Assembly (NCBI GenBank): GCA_015057365.1
Contig: SVEN01000014.1
Span: 1-52,803 of the forward strand
DNA: 52,803 nt
Reading direction: 5' to 3'
Origin: Lachnospiraceae bacterium
GTDB taxonomy: Bacteria > Bacillota > Clostridia > Lachnospirales > Lachnospiraceae
Numbering within the stretch: the first letter of the stretch is position 1; each line of letters begins with the position of its first letter. Below, one piece after another: positions 32,430 to 42,055 of the stretch. A program made the translations under genes and the position numbers. A model generated the notes under the pieces. That model was not told the DNA's origin. It was given only the letters and a program-made list of their open reading frames with translations, and searched no databases.

Positions 32430-32445
32430 TGTTTCACGTGAAACA
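32430..32445. promoter_or_regulatory. parS: parS site adjoining the response-regulator stop codon
   Basis: A perfect TGTTTCACGTGAAACA, directly abutting the stop codon at 32446 and 36 bp from the neighbouring site. Confidence 0.96.
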
Positions 32446-33102
32446 TTACTTAATATCTACAAATTTATGTCTGATAGCATATACTGCAGCTTGCGTACGA
32501 TCCGAAACACCGATTTTCTTAAAGATGTTGGATACGTGATTTTTTACTGTCTTTTCACTGATTTGCAATTTTGATGCTATCTCTTTATTATACAGACCTT
32601 CTGCCAACGCACAAAGGACCTCAATCTCTCTTGTAGATAACAATTTATCTTTGCTGCGTGCCTCTCTTTGTAACTCTTTTAAATACTTCTGCTCCTTTAA
32701 CAAATGAGTCATCGTTGCATCAATATAATTTTCTCCGTTATGCACTGCATAAATTGCTTTTTTCAAAATAGCAGACTCGGAATCCTTCAAAAGATATCCG
32801 GACACTCCGATTTCGATTGCTTTCATCAAATACTCTATTTCATTATGAATGGTCAAAATCAACACTTTCTGCTTACTTCCTCTGCTACGAAGCTTTTCCA
32901 AAACTTCAAGACCATTCATCTCCGGCATATTAATATCCAATAAAACCACATCCGGACGAAGACTGTCAATTAATCTTAAACACGCCTCGCCGTTTCCGGC
33001 TTCACCTATCACCTTGATGTCACCGTCTAACTCTAACAGTTGTTTTAACCCCTCTCGGATCATCGAGTGATCATCCGCAATCAATACATTAATCATTCCC
33101 AC
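32446..33102 (-). CDS. NarL/DegU-type response regulator
   Basis: The 218-residue regulator has an N-terminal receiver domain (IADDHSMIREGL with the acidic pair; phospho-Asp in VVLLDINMPEMNG; conserved Lys in LLKDSE) and a C-terminal LuxR-type helix-turn-helix (STREIEVLCALAEGLYNKEIA, then EKTVKNHVSNIFKKIG). It starts at a GTG 6 nt after GGAGG, inside the last codons of the kinase gene (14-bp overlap), so translation is probably coupled. An ATG two codons later is an alternative start. It is probably the cognate partner of the adjacent kinase; targets are unknown. Confidence 0.93.
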   Translation of the reverse strand: MGMINVLIADDHSMIREGLKQLLELDGDIKVIGEAGNGEACLRLIDSLRPDVVLLDINMPEMNGLEVLEKLRSRGSKQKVLILTIHNEIEYLMKAIEIGVSGYLLKDSESAILKKAIYAVHNGENYIDATMTHLLKEQKYLKELQREARSKDKLLSTREIEVLCALAEGLYNKEIASKLQISEKTVKNHVSNIFKKIGVSDRTQAAVYAIRHKFVDIK

Positions 33103-34156
33103 ACATTTCCTCCTTCTCTTGTAGCAACGGAATCTCTACAGATACCGTAGTTCCTTCTCCAATTACTGAATCTATCTGAATCGTTCCGCCCAACAATATT
33201 GCCCGCTCTTTTATCATGGACAATCCAAACCCATAACTTCCGTTGGTCGGTACCGTTACTTTCTGAGTATCAAACCCTATCCCGTTATCTCGAATAATCA
33301 GCTTTATATTTTGATTCTCATAACTAAGACTGACATCCGTTTTTGTTGCTTTTGCATGCTTCAATATATTTTGGCATGTTTCTTGCAAAATCCGATACAA
33401 AGTTACTTTATAAATGGAAGGTAATTCCGGCTCACCGGCCATATTATGAAATACCGCTTCCATATCATGATTCTTTTTTAATTGGTGACAGTATGATTCT
33501 ATTGTAACACCTAATCCCAAATTATCCAAGGACATTGGACGAAGATTATAAATAATTTCTCTCATACCGCTGATAACAGACTTAATCGTCTCCATCATAG
33601 TCTGAAGTTCCAGCTTCACACGAATGGCATCAATATCCATCAAACGCATGCAAAGTTCTGTTTTATGAACCAAGCCGGTCAAAATCTGTACAGAAGAATC
33701 GTGCAAATCCATTGCAATACGATTTCTTTCACATTCATGGGACTCCAGGATATGTAATCCCTGCTGCTTCTCCACAGATACCACTTCTTCTTCCGCCTTT
33801 ACAGACTCTTCCTTCACTTTCAAAAAAGAAGTACGTAAAACCTGCAACTGCTCCTTACGATATTTATACTGTTCCAATTTATTGTTTAACTTCGGCAACG
33901 TTTCTTTTAATTTCTCTGCTGCCTGTAATATCTCCCTCTTTTCTTCACCCTCTTCATATACGCCTACCGGAGAAAAGAAGTTCATATTGGAATCCTGCTT
34001 TTTATCAAGTTCGGTAAGGGTATAATCTACCTCTCGCAGCTTTTGTTCAACTTCTTGTATTTCTTCGATTATCTTAGTGAGTTCATCTTCATTCTCAGTC
34101 TCCAATACATCAATAAATCGAATTACTTCTTCCGTCGTCATTTTACTGTTTTCCAA
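33089..34156 (-). CDS. Soluble DegS-like sensor histidine kinase
   Basis: I set the start at the TTG at 34156, 7 nt after AGGAGG (minus strand); longer frames overlap the GNAT gene. The 355-residue protein has no membrane segment. Residues about 1-140 form coiled coils, like DegS of Bacillus. HisKA_3 follows with the phosphorylatable histidine in ERNRIAMDLHDSSVQ. The HATPase domain shows RDNGIGFD and GSYGFGLSMIKERA. It would sense a cytoplasmic signal and phosphorylate the overlapping response regulator. Confidence 0.9.
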   Translation of the reverse strand: MENSKMTTEEVIRFIDVLETENEDELTKIIEEIQEVEQKLREVDYTLTELDKKQDSNMNFFSPVGVYEEGEEKREILQAAEKLKETLPKLNNKLEQYKYRKEQLQVLRTSFLKVKEESVKAEEEVVSVEKQQGLHILESHECERNRIAMDLHDSSVQILTGLVHKTELCMRLMDIDAIRVKLELQTMMETIKSVISGMREIIYNLRPMSLDNLGLGVTIESYCHQLKKNHDMEAVFHNMAGEPELPSIYKVTLYRILQETCQNILKHAKATKTDVSLSYENQNIKLIIRDNGIGFDTQKVTVPTNGSYGFGLSMIKERAILLGGTIQIDSVIGEGTTVSVEIPLLQEKEEMCGND

Positions 34157-34197
34157 TATGGCACCTCCTATCATTACTATATTTACAATCCGACACT

Positions 34198-34674
34198 CTA
34201 CTTTGTATGACCCTGACAAGCCTTACAAATTGTGTTTTGTCTGATTTCCATGACTGTATGTTCAATTCCGGCTTCTATATAAATCTCTCCTATCGGACGA
34301 AAGCCTATTTTTTCGTAAAATGCAATCGCATGGGGCTGCGCTCCTACCAATACACGGTCCGCTCCCATAAGCAGTCCTTTATCCACAAGCATGCGCACAA
34401 TAAAATCTCCGTATCCTTGTCCGCGCTCCTCTTTCTTTACAGCAATACGACCGATTTTAAAATCTCCGTCACCTTCAAGCTTATGAAGACGACCTACTCC
34501 TACCGGAATTGTTCTGTTCATATCTTTATATACTACAGCCTGTACTGCAGTTTCATCCGTCTCATCAAAGAGAATATCGTCAGACCAACCCTGTTCTGCA
34601 CCAAATACCTCCCGACGAATCGGTGCAATCTCATCCATATGGTCCAAACCCAAATAATATCTTCCGCAAATCAT
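34198..34674 (-). CDS. GNAT family N-acetyltransferase
   Basis: The chosen start gives a 158-residue protein beginning MICGRYYLG with AAAGGA about 9 nt upstream. An ATG 12 codons earlier (34710) has no clear ribosome site. The acetyl-CoA binding motif is IGRIAVKKEERGQGYGDFIV, in which R-G-x-G-x-G/D forms the pyrophosphate loop, followed by AQPHAIAFYEKIGFRPIG. The substrate cannot be inferred. It lies between rsmG (43 bp upstream) and the kinase. Confidence 0.85.
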   Translation of the reverse strand: MICGRYYLGLDHMDEIAPIRREVFGAEQGWSDDILFDETDETAVQAVVYKDMNRTIPVGVGRLHKLEGDGDFKIGRIAVKKEERGQGYGDFIVRMLVDKGLLMGADRVLVGAQPHAIAFYEKIGFRPIGEIYIEAGIEHTVMEIRQNTICKACQGHTK

Positions 34675-34717
34675 AACTGATTTCCTTTCTCCTGATTCTT
34701 TTTTTCTCATAAACCGC

Positions 34718-35434
34718 TTACAACGGTTGCTTTAACGGTTTTCCCTGTCCTCGCGGATATTTTTCCGGAGTCGGTTTCTCCTTTCGAATCACTACAAAGG
34801 TCCGAGCAATCTCCGTACCCGGAAGCACACTCTCCTCCGCACTGATTAACTTACCGCCAAGCAGCTTAATTGCATTCTTCGCTTCCGTACACTCTTCCTT
34901 GCAATCTCCCGCCTTGTAGGAGATAAAGAATCCGCCCGGCTTTACAAAAGGAATACAAAACTCCGACAAACTGGCCAGTCTTGCCACCGCTCTGGATACA
35001 CAAAAGTCGAACTGTTCCCGATACAGTGCGGTTCTTCCTGCTTCCTCCGCCCTACCGTGAACTGCGGTAATTTTCTTTAAATCCAGTAACTCAATTACTC
35101 TGTTTAAAAAGGAAATACGTTTATTAAGAGAATCCATCAATACAAATTCCGTATCCGGAAACGCAATTTTAAGCGGAATTCCCGGAAATCCTGCACCGGT
35201 ACCCAGATCCAAAACTTTCTTCCCGTCAATATCTCTTATCGTTTTTGCTAAAAACAAACTATCCAGAAAATGCTTTGTCAGTACCTCTTCGTACTCGGTA
35301 ATTGCAGTCAAATTCATTACCTCATTTTGCGCAACCAAATAGTCGTAATAAGTCTCAAACTGCTGTTGCTGTTTTTCGCTTAATACGATACCTATTTTTT
35401 CTGCTCCTCTTACAAGTATAGAATTATCCCGCAT
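34718..35434 (-). CDS. rsmG: 16S rRNA (guanine-527-N7) methyltransferase RsmG
   Basis: This 238-residue SAM-dependent methyltransferase (formerly GidB) has VLDLGTGAGFPGIPLKI as the SAM-binding motif I, VLMDSLNKRISFLN, and the catalytic region SRAVA. It methylates G527 of 16S rRNA. The origin-proximal mnmE-mnmG-rsmG-parA-parB order is conserved across Firmicutes; here a two-component system and an acetyltransferase intervene before parA. The start follows GAGG. Confidence 0.96.
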   Translation of the reverse strand: MRDNSILVRGAEKIGIVLSEKQQQQFETYYDYLVAQNEVMNLTAITEYEEVLTKHFLDSLFLAKTIRDIDGKKVLDLGTGAGFPGIPLKIAFPDTEFVLMDSLNKRISFLNRVIELLDLKKITAVHGRAEEAGRTALYREQFDFCVSRAVARLASLSEFCIPFVKPGGFFISYKAGDCKEECTEAKNAIKLLGGKLISAEESVLPGTEIARTFVVIRKEKPTPEKYPRGQGKPLKQPL

Positions 35435-35519
35435 ATTTATTTCCTCTGTTCTGCCGTATTATTATCTTTTCACTCTCTGCCGGTTTCTTACATACACGAC
35501 ATATATACGAAACTCTAAG

Positions 35520-37388
35520 TTATCTTCCTAAATACACCAACAACACCGAAATATCCGCAGGAGACACACCTGAAATACGGGACGCCTGTCCTACATTTTC
35601 CGGACGTACCTGCTTTAACTTCTGTCTGGCCTCCAAACGGATGGACGGTATGGAATCGTAATCGATGTCTGCCGGAATCCGCTTATGTTCCATCTTCTTA
35701 AACTGAGCTACCTGGCTCATCTGACGACGAATGTAACCCTCGTATTTTAACTCAATTTCTACCTGCTCAGTTACATCATAAGGAAGCTCCGGACGGTTTT
35801 TATCAATCGGTGCCAGCATCTCATAGCTCAGTTCCGGTCTTGTAATCAACTCTGCTAAAGTGCTGCCTGACTTTAACGGTGTACTGTTAAGGGAAGTCAA
35901 AAGCTCCTGTACCTGTTCTGTCGCACCGATGGTCTGCTCCTTTGCACGGAGAATTTCCGCATCAATCTGTTCCTGTTTCTTTAAAAGTCCCTGATATCGT
36001 TCCTCGGAAATCAATCCTACTTCATATCCGTACTTGGTCAAACGCAAATCCGCATTATCCTGACGAAGAATCAAACGATACTCCGCACGGGAGGTCATCA
36101 TACGGTACGGCTCATGAGTTTCCTTTGTTACCAGATCATCAATTAATACACCGATATATGCCTCGGAACGATCCAATACCAAAGGCTCTTTTCCCTGAAG
36201 CTTTCGCGCCGCATTAATACCGGCAATTAATCCTTGCGCTGCAGCCTCTTCATAACCGGAACTTCCGTTAAATTGACCGCCGCTGAACAAACCGCTTATT
36301 TTCTTAAACTCCAGGCTGGCCTTCAGTTGCATCGGATTGATACAATCGTATTCAATCGCATACGCATTTCTTACAATCTGAGCATTCTCCATACCCTTTA
36401 CAGAACGATACATTGCTACCTGCACATCTTCCGGCAAGGAACTGGACATTCCTGCAATATACATTTCATTGGTATAATTGCCCTCCGGCTCAATAAAAAT
36501 CTGGTGACGGTTCTTATCCGCAAATTTCATGACCTTATCCTCGATGGACGGGCAATAACGCGGACCGGTTCCGTGAATGACACCGGAATAAAGCGGAGAA
36601 CGATCTATGTTCTTCTTAATAATATCATGTGTTTCTTCATTTGTATAGGCTAACCAGCAAGAAACCTGAGGTTTTGTTAAAGTTTCCGGGTCTGTGGTAA
36701 AAGAAAACGGTACTACCTTATCATCGCCGAACTGTTCCTCCATCACGGAAAAATCGATGGAACGCTTATCAATACGTGCCGGAGTACCGGTTTTGAAGCG
36801 ATACATCTCGATTCCGTGGGCTATTAAACTGTCCGTCAAGTGATTTGCGGCCGGGAGACCGTTCGGTCCGGTATAATTACTAACCTCTCCATAAATACAG
36901 CGAGCCTTTAAATAGGTACCGGTACAAAGAATCGCCGCACGGCACGGATAAACAGCACCGGAGGCGGTTTTCACCCCGGTAATACAATCATTTTCTGTAA
37001 TAATTTCCGCCACTTCTGCCTGTTTAATTACTAAGTTCTCGGTATTTTCCAAAACCCGACGCATTTCACGGGAATAATCCTGCTTGTCCGCCTGAGCACG
37101 AAGAGAATGAACCGCCGGTCCCTTTGACTTATTTAACATTTTGGACTGGATATAGGTCTTGTCGATATTCTTTCCCATTTCTCCGCCAAGAGCATCAATT
37201 TCCCGTACCAAATGTCCCTTAGAGGTACCGCCGATATTCGGATTACACGGCATTAAAGCAATACTGTCCGTACTTACCGTAAATAAAACCGTACGAAAAG
37301 AAAGTCTCGCACATGCCAGAGCCGCTTCACAACCGGCATGTCCCGCACCGACTACCGCAATATCATAGCTTTCATAAACCTGGTCCAT
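35520..37388 (-). CDS. mnmG: tRNA uridine-5-carboxymethylaminomethyl modification enzyme MnmG
   Basis: The 622-residue FAD-binding protein (GidA) begins with the dinucleotide motif [14 protein letters not shown]. The conserved segment [22 protein letters not shown] and the helical C-terminal domain ending [18 protein letters not shown] are intact. With MnmE it adds (carboxymethyl)aminomethyl groups to wobble U34 of certain tRNAs. It starts after GAGGAG and follows mnmE by 23 bp, so it is coexpressed with its partner. Confidence 0.97.
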   Translation of the reverse strand: MDQVYESYDIAVVGAGHAGCEAALACARLSFRTVLFTVSTDSIALMPCNPNIGGTSKGHLVREIDALGGEMGKNIDKTYIQSKMLNKSKGPAVHSLRAQADKQDYSREMRRVLENTENLVIKQAEVAEIITENDCITGVKTASGAVYPCRAAILCTGTYLKARCIYGEVSNYTGPNGLPAANHLTDSLIAHGIEMYRFKTGTPARIDKRSIDFSVMEEQFGDDKVVPFSFTTDPETLTKPQVSCWLAYTNEETHDIIKKNIDRSPLYSGVIHGTGPRYCPSIEDKVMKFADKNRHQIFIEPEGNYTNEMYIAGMSSSLPEDVQVAMYRSVKGMENAQIVRNAYAIEYDCINPMQLKASLEFKKISGLFSGGQFNGSSGYEEAAAQGLIAGINAARKLQGKEPLVLDRSEAYIGVLIDDLVTKETHEPYRMMTSRAEYRLILRQDNADLRLTKYGYEVGLISEERYQGLLKKQEQIDAEILRAKEQTIGATEQVQELLTSLNSTPLKSGSTLAELITRPELSYEMLAPIDKNRPELPYDVTEQVEIELKYEGYIRRQMSQVAQFKKMEHKRIPADIDYDSIPSIRLEARQKLKQVRPENVGQASRISGVSPADISVLLVYLGR

Positions 37389-37411
37389 ATTGTTCTCCTC
37401 AATCTATTTCA

Positions 37412-38785
37412 CTATTTTCCCATACAAAACTCTCGGAAAATGGTATTTACCAAATCCTCATCTACCGACTCACCGGTAATCTCGCCGAGGCTTTCATACC
37501 CTTGCATCAAATCAATGGAATAAAAGTCCTCCGGCATATCCGCCTCAATACTATCCAGCACCTTTCCCATAGCCTCATACGCATCCAAAAGAGACTGCTT
37601 CTGACGCTCTCCCGTAATATACAAGTCCTCGTTGTAGGAAATCTCTTTTTTAAAAAACAAAGCTTCGATCGTATCATAAAGTGCATCCAGACCTTCTTCT
37701 TCCTTTGCGGAAATGCAAAGTACCTTCTGCCCCGTAAGTTCCTCTAATACAGACGTATCCGGTGTTTCGCATAAATCGATTTTATTTAATAACACAATGC
37801 ATTTCTTATCCGCAATCAAAGAAAGAATCTCTTTTTCTTCCTCAGTAACTTCTGCCGTAGCATCCGCCAGATACAAAATGAGGTCTGCCTCTTCGGCTGC
37901 TTTTTTTGCTTTTTCCACACCGATTTTCTCTACTATATCTTCCGTGGAACGAATACCGGCGGTATCGATTAAAGATAATGCAATTCCGCGAACCGTTACC
38001 GTCTCTTCTATGGTATCTCTGGTAGTTCCGGCAATATCGGTTACAATCGCACGTTCCTCTCCTGCAAATAAGTTCAATAAGGAAGACTTTCCTACATTCG
38101 GTCTGCCTAAAATAACGGTACGGATACCTTCCTTTAACATTCTACCGTTTTCCGCAGAGGAAATCAACCGGTACAGACGCTCTCTGATTTCTATTATACT
38201 CGCCTTTAATTCATTTGTAAAACCATCTAATGAAATATGTTCCGGGTCATCTAAGGCAGCTTCAATAAATGCGGTATGATGTATCATTGTTTCACGTAAT
38301 TCGGAGATTTCTTTTAGTACATTTCCCCGTAATTGTGCCATGGAATTTTTCAATGCCAAATCACTTTTTGCACGAATAACTTCCATTACCGCTTCAGCCT
38401 TCGATAAATCGATACGTCCGTTTAAAAAAGCACGCTTTGTAAATTCTCCGGCTTCTGCCAAACGTACTCCTTGCTTTAAAACGGTTTTTAAAACCTTTTT
38501 TGTCACCAGACTGCCGCCGTGACAATTAATCTCTGCCACATCCTCCGCAGTATAAGTATGAGGAGCCCGCATCACAGAAACCAATACTTCATCTACAATT
38601 TCTTCCCCGTCACAAATAAAACCGTAATGAATGGTATGTGTCTTTTGTTCCGATAATTTTTTCCCGGATTTTTTTCCACGGAAAATACGGTCCATCACTT
38701 GAAATGTTTCGGGACCGCTAACACGAATAATACTGATTCCGGAATTACTTAAGCCTGTTGAAATTGCAGCAATTGTATCCGTCAT
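37412..38785 (-). CDS. mnmE: tRNA modification GTPase MnmE
   Basis: The 457-residue protein (TrmE) has an N-terminal folate-binding domain, a central helical domain and an inserted G domain with GRPNVGKSSLLN, DIAGTTRDT, DTAGIR and NKID. The C-terminal CMGK tetrapeptide carries the conserved cysteine. It partners MnmG. The start follows AAAGGA. Confidence 0.97.
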   Translation of the reverse strand: MTDTIAAISTGLSNSGISIIRVSGPETFQVMDRIFRGKKSGKKLSEQKTHTIHYGFICDGEEIVDEVLVSVMRAPHTYTAEDVAEINCHGGSLVTKKVLKTVLKQGVRLAEAGEFTKRAFLNGRIDLSKAEAVMEVIRAKSDLALKNSMAQLRGNVLKEISELRETMIHHTAFIEAALDDPEHISLDGFTNELKASIIEIRERLYRLISSAENGRMLKEGIRTVILGRPNVGKSSLLNLFAGEERAIVTDIAGTTRDTIEETVTVRGIALSLIDTAGIRSTEDIVEKIGVEKAKKAAEEADLILYLADATAEVTEEEKEILSLIADKKCIVLLNKIDLCETPDTSVLEELTGQKVLCISAKEEEGLDALYDTIEALFFKKEISYNEDLYITGERQKQSLLDAYEAMGKVLDSIEADMPEDFYSIDLMQGYESLGEITGESVDEDLVNTIFREFCMGK

Positions 38786-38829
38786 AGAATTTCCTTTCTG
38801 CTTTTTTAAAAAACTCTTTATAAAGTTCG

Positions 38830-38856
38830 AAAGGGTGTCTTGTCTGACACCCTTTT
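38830..38856. terminator. Stem-loop between jag and mnmE
   Basis: AAAGGGTGTC (38830-38839) / GACACCCTTT (38846-38855), a perfect 10-bp stem. For the leftward operon only TTT follows, so it is a weak terminator or a processing site between jag and mnmE. On the plus strand TTTT follows. Confidence 0.6.
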
Positions 38857-38892
38857 ATGTTTACCTTTTCTTACAATTCATTTAAAAACATA

Positions 38893-39696
38893 TTACTCTG
38901 CATCTTCTACAGCCGGTGCTACTGCTTCGGTGGAAGCGGTTGCCTCTGCGGAAGACTCCTTACGGTCATACTTACGATAACCGTTTCTGTAACCACCCTT
39001 GCTGTAACCGCCACGACTGTTACCGTAGCTGCTCTTTCCGTAATATCTTTCATTACTGAAATCTCTGACACCCTTCTTTAAGGAAACAATAACCTTACGG
39101 TACGGCTCTTCACCTTCACTGTGAGTTTCCACAAACTTATTGTTTTGTAATACAGAGTGAATGATACGTCTCTCGTACGGATTCATCGGCTCAAGAGCAA
39201 CGGAATGTCTCGTTCTGCGAACCTTATTTGCAATATTCTTTGCAAGATTCTCCAAAGTTTCTTTTCTTCTCTCACGGTAATTTTCGGTATCAAGCTTTAC
39301 CTTAATATAAGTATCGCTGTCCTTATTTGCTACAAGGCTTACCAGATACTGTAAAGAATCCAAAGTCTGACCGCGCTTACCGATTAACATACCCATATCA
39401 TCACCGGTAAGATTAATGTTCATTACCTTTTCTTCTTCATCAAAACTAATCTCAGCCTCAGCCTTTACACCCATTGCCTCAAATACTTTACAAAGAAAAT
39501 CCTCTACTGCCGGCTTATCTTCTTCCTTCACTCTTGCACGAATCTTAGCCGGCTTCTTATTTAAACCTAAAAATCCGGAAGACTCCTTCTCGATTACTTC
39601 ATATTCCATGCTTTCGGTGGAAACTCCGAGCTTAATTCCTGCCTCTATAATTGCATCATCTACCGTTTTCGCGGTAACTTCAATCCATTCGTTCAT
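38893..39696 (-). CDS. jag: RNA-binding protein Jag/KhpB
   Basis: The 267-residue protein has an N-terminal Jag_N domain (EWIEVTAKTVDDAI... FLGLNKKPAKI), a KH-type RNA-binding domain with the GKRGQTLD loop (about residue 120) and an R3H-like domain (about 145-205). A Gly/Arg/Tyr-rich tail (NSRGGYSKGGYRNGYRK, about 228-245) follows, not always present in the family and likely to add RNA affinity. It lies directly after yidC, its usual neighbour. The family contributes to cell-wall and division control through RNA binding. Confidence 0.95.
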   Translation of the reverse strand: MNEWIEVTAKTVDDAIIEAGIKLGVSTESMEYEVIEKESSGFLGLNKKPAKIRARVKEEDKPAVEDFLCKVFEAMGVKAEAEISFDEEEKVMNINLTGDDMGMLIGKRGQTLDSLQYLVSLVANKDSDTYIKVKLDTENYRERRKETLENLAKNIANKVRRTRHSVALEPMNPYERRIIHSVLQNNKFVETHSEGEEPYRKVIVSLKKGVRDFSNERYYGKSSYGNSRGGYSKGGYRNGYRKYDRKESSAEATASTEAVAPAVEDAE

Positions 39697-39722
39697 AATA
39701 AACCTCCTAAATACATCCCTTC

Positions 39723-41024
39723 TTACTTCAGGTTACGGTTCTTTAAAATGTTTGCATAACCGGAGATACTGCCGGAAGCCGGAGCATCTGTCTTATTCTC
39801 ACCCTCGTTATTCTCTGCAACATTATCCGTATCGGTTGCGGTATCATACTTCTTACCGGAAATATTTGCATAATCCTTTGTAGACTTAATTTCCTCTACT
39901 TCAATGGACTTCGTAGAAGTCTTGGCAAGCGTAGCCATGGTATTACCGGAATCAATGCCCATCTTCTTAAGCTTCTTTGCACGCTTTGCCTGATTCTTTT
40001 CGATAAGCTCCTCTACCGTAATCTTTTCCATATAGCGGTTAATGAAAAGCTGCTGTACAATCTGTACTACAGAGCTGATAATCCAGTAAAGTCCCGCACC
40101 GATCGGCATCATAAAACAGATAAAACCGGACATAAGCGGCATGAAAATATTCATGGACTTCATACTAGCCATTGCCGGATCATCCTTTACATTCTTGTTC
40201 TTGTTTGCAGACATGGAAATCTTCGTCTGTAAGAACTGTAATGCGGTAGATACAATCGGAATCAATACACTGATACTCTTCCAGGACGGAGTATTTAAAA
40301 TATTAAGTCCGCCTACAAAATTGTGTACATGTAAAATCGGTTCGGAATAAGAGGTCAGCTGTGCAGACACATCTGCCGGAAACGCTGCTGCAAGCGTTTG
40401 CCATGTTTCTTCATTACACTTTGACAAAATGTCAATTACATTTAATTCTGTAAGTGCACCGAGTTCAAAGTCTATTTTTAAACCTGAAATATTTGCGTCT
40501 TTTACGAAGGTTGCAAGAGTCTCTGCATAGCCGTCTACACCTCTGATGGCATCGGCAGCCAGCTTGTACATGTCATATACGTCGTTGATATATGCCGGAA
40601 TTGCATAAATAACACGATATAATGCAAACAAAATCGGCAGGGAAATAAGTAAAGTAAGACAACCGGCCATCGGGTTGGTACCGTACTTATCATAAACCGC
40701 CTGGGTCTCCATCTGCATTTTTCTACGGGAAGCCTCATCAGTCTTTCCCTTATACTTTTCATTAATTGCGGATAATTCCGGACTCATCTGCGAAGAAAGC
40801 TTTGTAGACTTCTGCTGCTTAATGGTAAGCGGAAGCATTATCATCTTTACAACAATCGTAAACAAAATAATACAAAGCGCGATATTCGCCATACCGATAG
40901 CATTTACATCATCGGTAAATAATGTCAGAAATTCATAAATTCCGTTTAAAATCCATCCCAATACTCTGGAAATCGGTCCCATAATAAGACCGTCTTCTTT
41001 TGTTAAAAACACGAGATCTAACAA
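39723..41024 (-). CDS. yidC: Membrane protein insertase YidC/OxaA
   Basis: The 433-residue protein starts at a TTG (41024) 9 nt after AGGAGG. It has about five transmembrane segments: about 18-38, 45-66, 115-145, 240-262 and 295-335. The cytoplasmic hairpin between the first pair and the third carries charged residues. A charged C-terminal tail of about 90 residues follows. No lipobox is visible, unlike Bacillus SpoIIIJ. It inserts membrane proteins with or without SecYEG. The rnpA-yidD-yidC-jag order is the standard origin arrangement. Confidence 0.95.
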   Translation of the reverse strand: MLDLVFLTKEDGLIMGPISRVLGWILNGIYEFLTLFTDDVNAIGMANIALCIILFTIVVKMIMLPLTIKQQKSTKLSSQMSPELSAINEKYKGKTDEASRRKMQMETQAVYDKYGTNPMAGCLTLLISLPILFALYRVIYAIPAYINDVYDMYKLAADAIRGVDGYAETLATFVKDANISGLKIDFELGALTELNVIDILSKCNEETWQTLAAAFPADVSAQLTSYSEPILHVHNFVGGLNILNTPSWKSISVLIPIVSTALQFLQTKISMSANKNKNVKDDPAMASMKSMNIFMPLMSGFICFMMPIGAGLYWIISSVVQIVQQLFINRYMEKITVEELIEKNQAKRAKKLKKMGIDSGNTMATLAKTSTKSIEVEEIKSTKDYANISGKKYDTATDTDNVAENNEGENKTDAPASGSISGYANILKNRNLK

Positions 41025-41048
41025 AATCCTAATCCTCCTAACTCACAA

Positions 41049-41261
41049 CTACGGAACCGGGTCGTAGCCACCCTTAGACATTGGGTGACAACGGAGTATT
41101 CTTCGTATTGCAAGCAGGGAACCTTTTAAGGCACCATATTTTTCCAGTGCCTCTAAGGCATACTGCGAACAGGTAGGTACAAATCTGCAAGTCGTACCTC
41201 CCTTATAAGGTGATATATTCTTTCGATAAAAACGAACCAATGCGATTAATATCCTTTTCAA
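41049..41261 (-). CDS. yidD: Membrane protein insertion efficiency factor YidD
   Basis: The 70-residue protein has the family core [20 protein letters not shown], then CSQYA, and the C-terminal [13 protein letters not shown]. It overlaps the end of rnpA by 4 bp and precedes yidC, and is presumed to assist YidC-dependent insertion. Confidence 0.96.
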   Translation of the reverse strand: MKRILIALVRFYRKNISPYKGGTTCRFVPTCSQYALEALEKYGALKGSLLAIRRILRCHPMSKGGYDPVP

Positions 41262-41599
41262 TCCGATACCTCACAAAGAATCCTATGCAATTTTGCCAAA
41301 TGCAACATAGCACTGTTAATTTCAAAATAATTTCTACCTTTTGCTCCCTGTCTGGCAACCACAACAATGTCCCAACCACTATGGAACTTACTCTGATTTA
41401 ATCGGTAACTCTCTCTGATTAGCCTGGCAATTCTGTGTCTGACTACACTATTTCCTACTTTTTTACTTACCGATATACCGAGTCTGCCGGTTTCTGAATC
41501 ATTTTTTCTTACATACATCACCAAATACTTATTGGCGAAGGATTTACCCGAGTGGTAAACCTTTTGAAAATCCTCATTCTTTTTGATTGAATTTGCCAC
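41258..41599 (-). CDS. rnpA: Ribonuclease P protein component
   Basis: The 113-residue basic protein has the family signature [29 protein letters not shown], broken here into [16 protein letters not shown] and [10 protein letters not shown]. It begins after AGGAGG. It binds RNase P RNA to mature tRNA 5' ends. It is 58 bp downstream of rpmH, with a terminator-like hairpin between them. Confidence 0.96.
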   Translation of the reverse strand: MANSIKKNEDFQKVYHSGKSFANKYLVMYVRKNDSETGRLGISVSKKVGNSVVRHRIARLIRESYRLNQSKFHSGWDIVVVARQGAKGRNYFEINSAMLHLAKLHRILCEVSD

Positions 41600-41631
41600 T
41601 TTTTTCCTCCTAAAAGGATAAAGAAGGGGTA

Positions 41632-41658
41632 AGAGAAAAGGTCACATAATATGCGACC
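41632..41658 (-). terminator. Terminator-like hairpin between rpmH and rnpA
   Basis: On the minus strand GGTCGCAT-ATT-ATGTGACC (8 bp with one G-U) is followed by TTTTCTCTT. It overlaps the rpmH stop codon and would lower rnpA expression relative to rpmH. Confidence 0.6.
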
Positions 41659-41792
41659 TAAGCAGATAATTTATGTCTACCCTTTGCTCTTCTTCTGGCT
41701 AACACCTTTCTACCGTTTGCAGTGCTCATTCTGGAACGGAAGCCATGTACCTTAGATCTCTGTCTCTTCTTCGGCTGGAACGTCATCTTCAT
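41658..41792 (-). CDS. rpmH: 50S ribosomal protein L34
   Basis: The 44-residue protein [18 protein letters not shown]... ends [10 protein letters not shown]. It is highly basic and a full match to the L34 pattern. The start follows GAGGTG. The gene is short but unambiguous, divergent from dnaA and the first gene of the leftward operon. Confidence 0.98.
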   Translation of the reverse strand: MKMTFQPKKRQRSKVHGFRSRMSTANGRKVLARRRAKGRHKLSA

Positions 41793-41880
41793 AAACTTTA
41801 CACCTCGCTTTCTGCTTGCTGTTCTCTATTTGTTACGTATAAAAACGCACATTACAGCATTTTACCTAAATAGCATTTCT

Positions 41881-41909
41881 ATTATAGTAGGAAAAGCTTG
41901 TTTCGTCAA
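41881..41909 (-). promoter_or_regulatory. Promoter of the rpmH operon
   Basis: On the minus strand TTGACG, a 17-bp spacer and a perfect TATAAT, about 90 bp upstream of rpmH. Confidence 0.85.
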
Positions 41910-41950
41910 GTAAAATTTATATTTTTTCTAAATTTTATTTCAAAAAACAC

Positions 41951-41979
41951 TTTCAAAATTCCGTTATTTTTGTTATAAT
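41951..41979 (+). promoter_or_regulatory. Candidate promoter of dnaA
   Basis: TATAAT (41974-41979) is preceded by TGT, an extended -10. The -35 (TTTCAA) is poor. The rpmH-dnaA gap shows no perfect DnaA box, so autoregulation is not evident here. Confidence 0.65.
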
Positions 41980-42055
41980 AGTAGATAGTGGATTTATAGG
42001 CTTTTAAATGCGTTATTTCCTGTTTAAAGGCATTTTTTTAAAGGAGTCATACAAA

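Noticed and set aside
38288..38303. Possible fourth parS site in mnmE
   Set aside because: Only the left ten bases (TGTTTCACGT) match; the right half is unlike parS.
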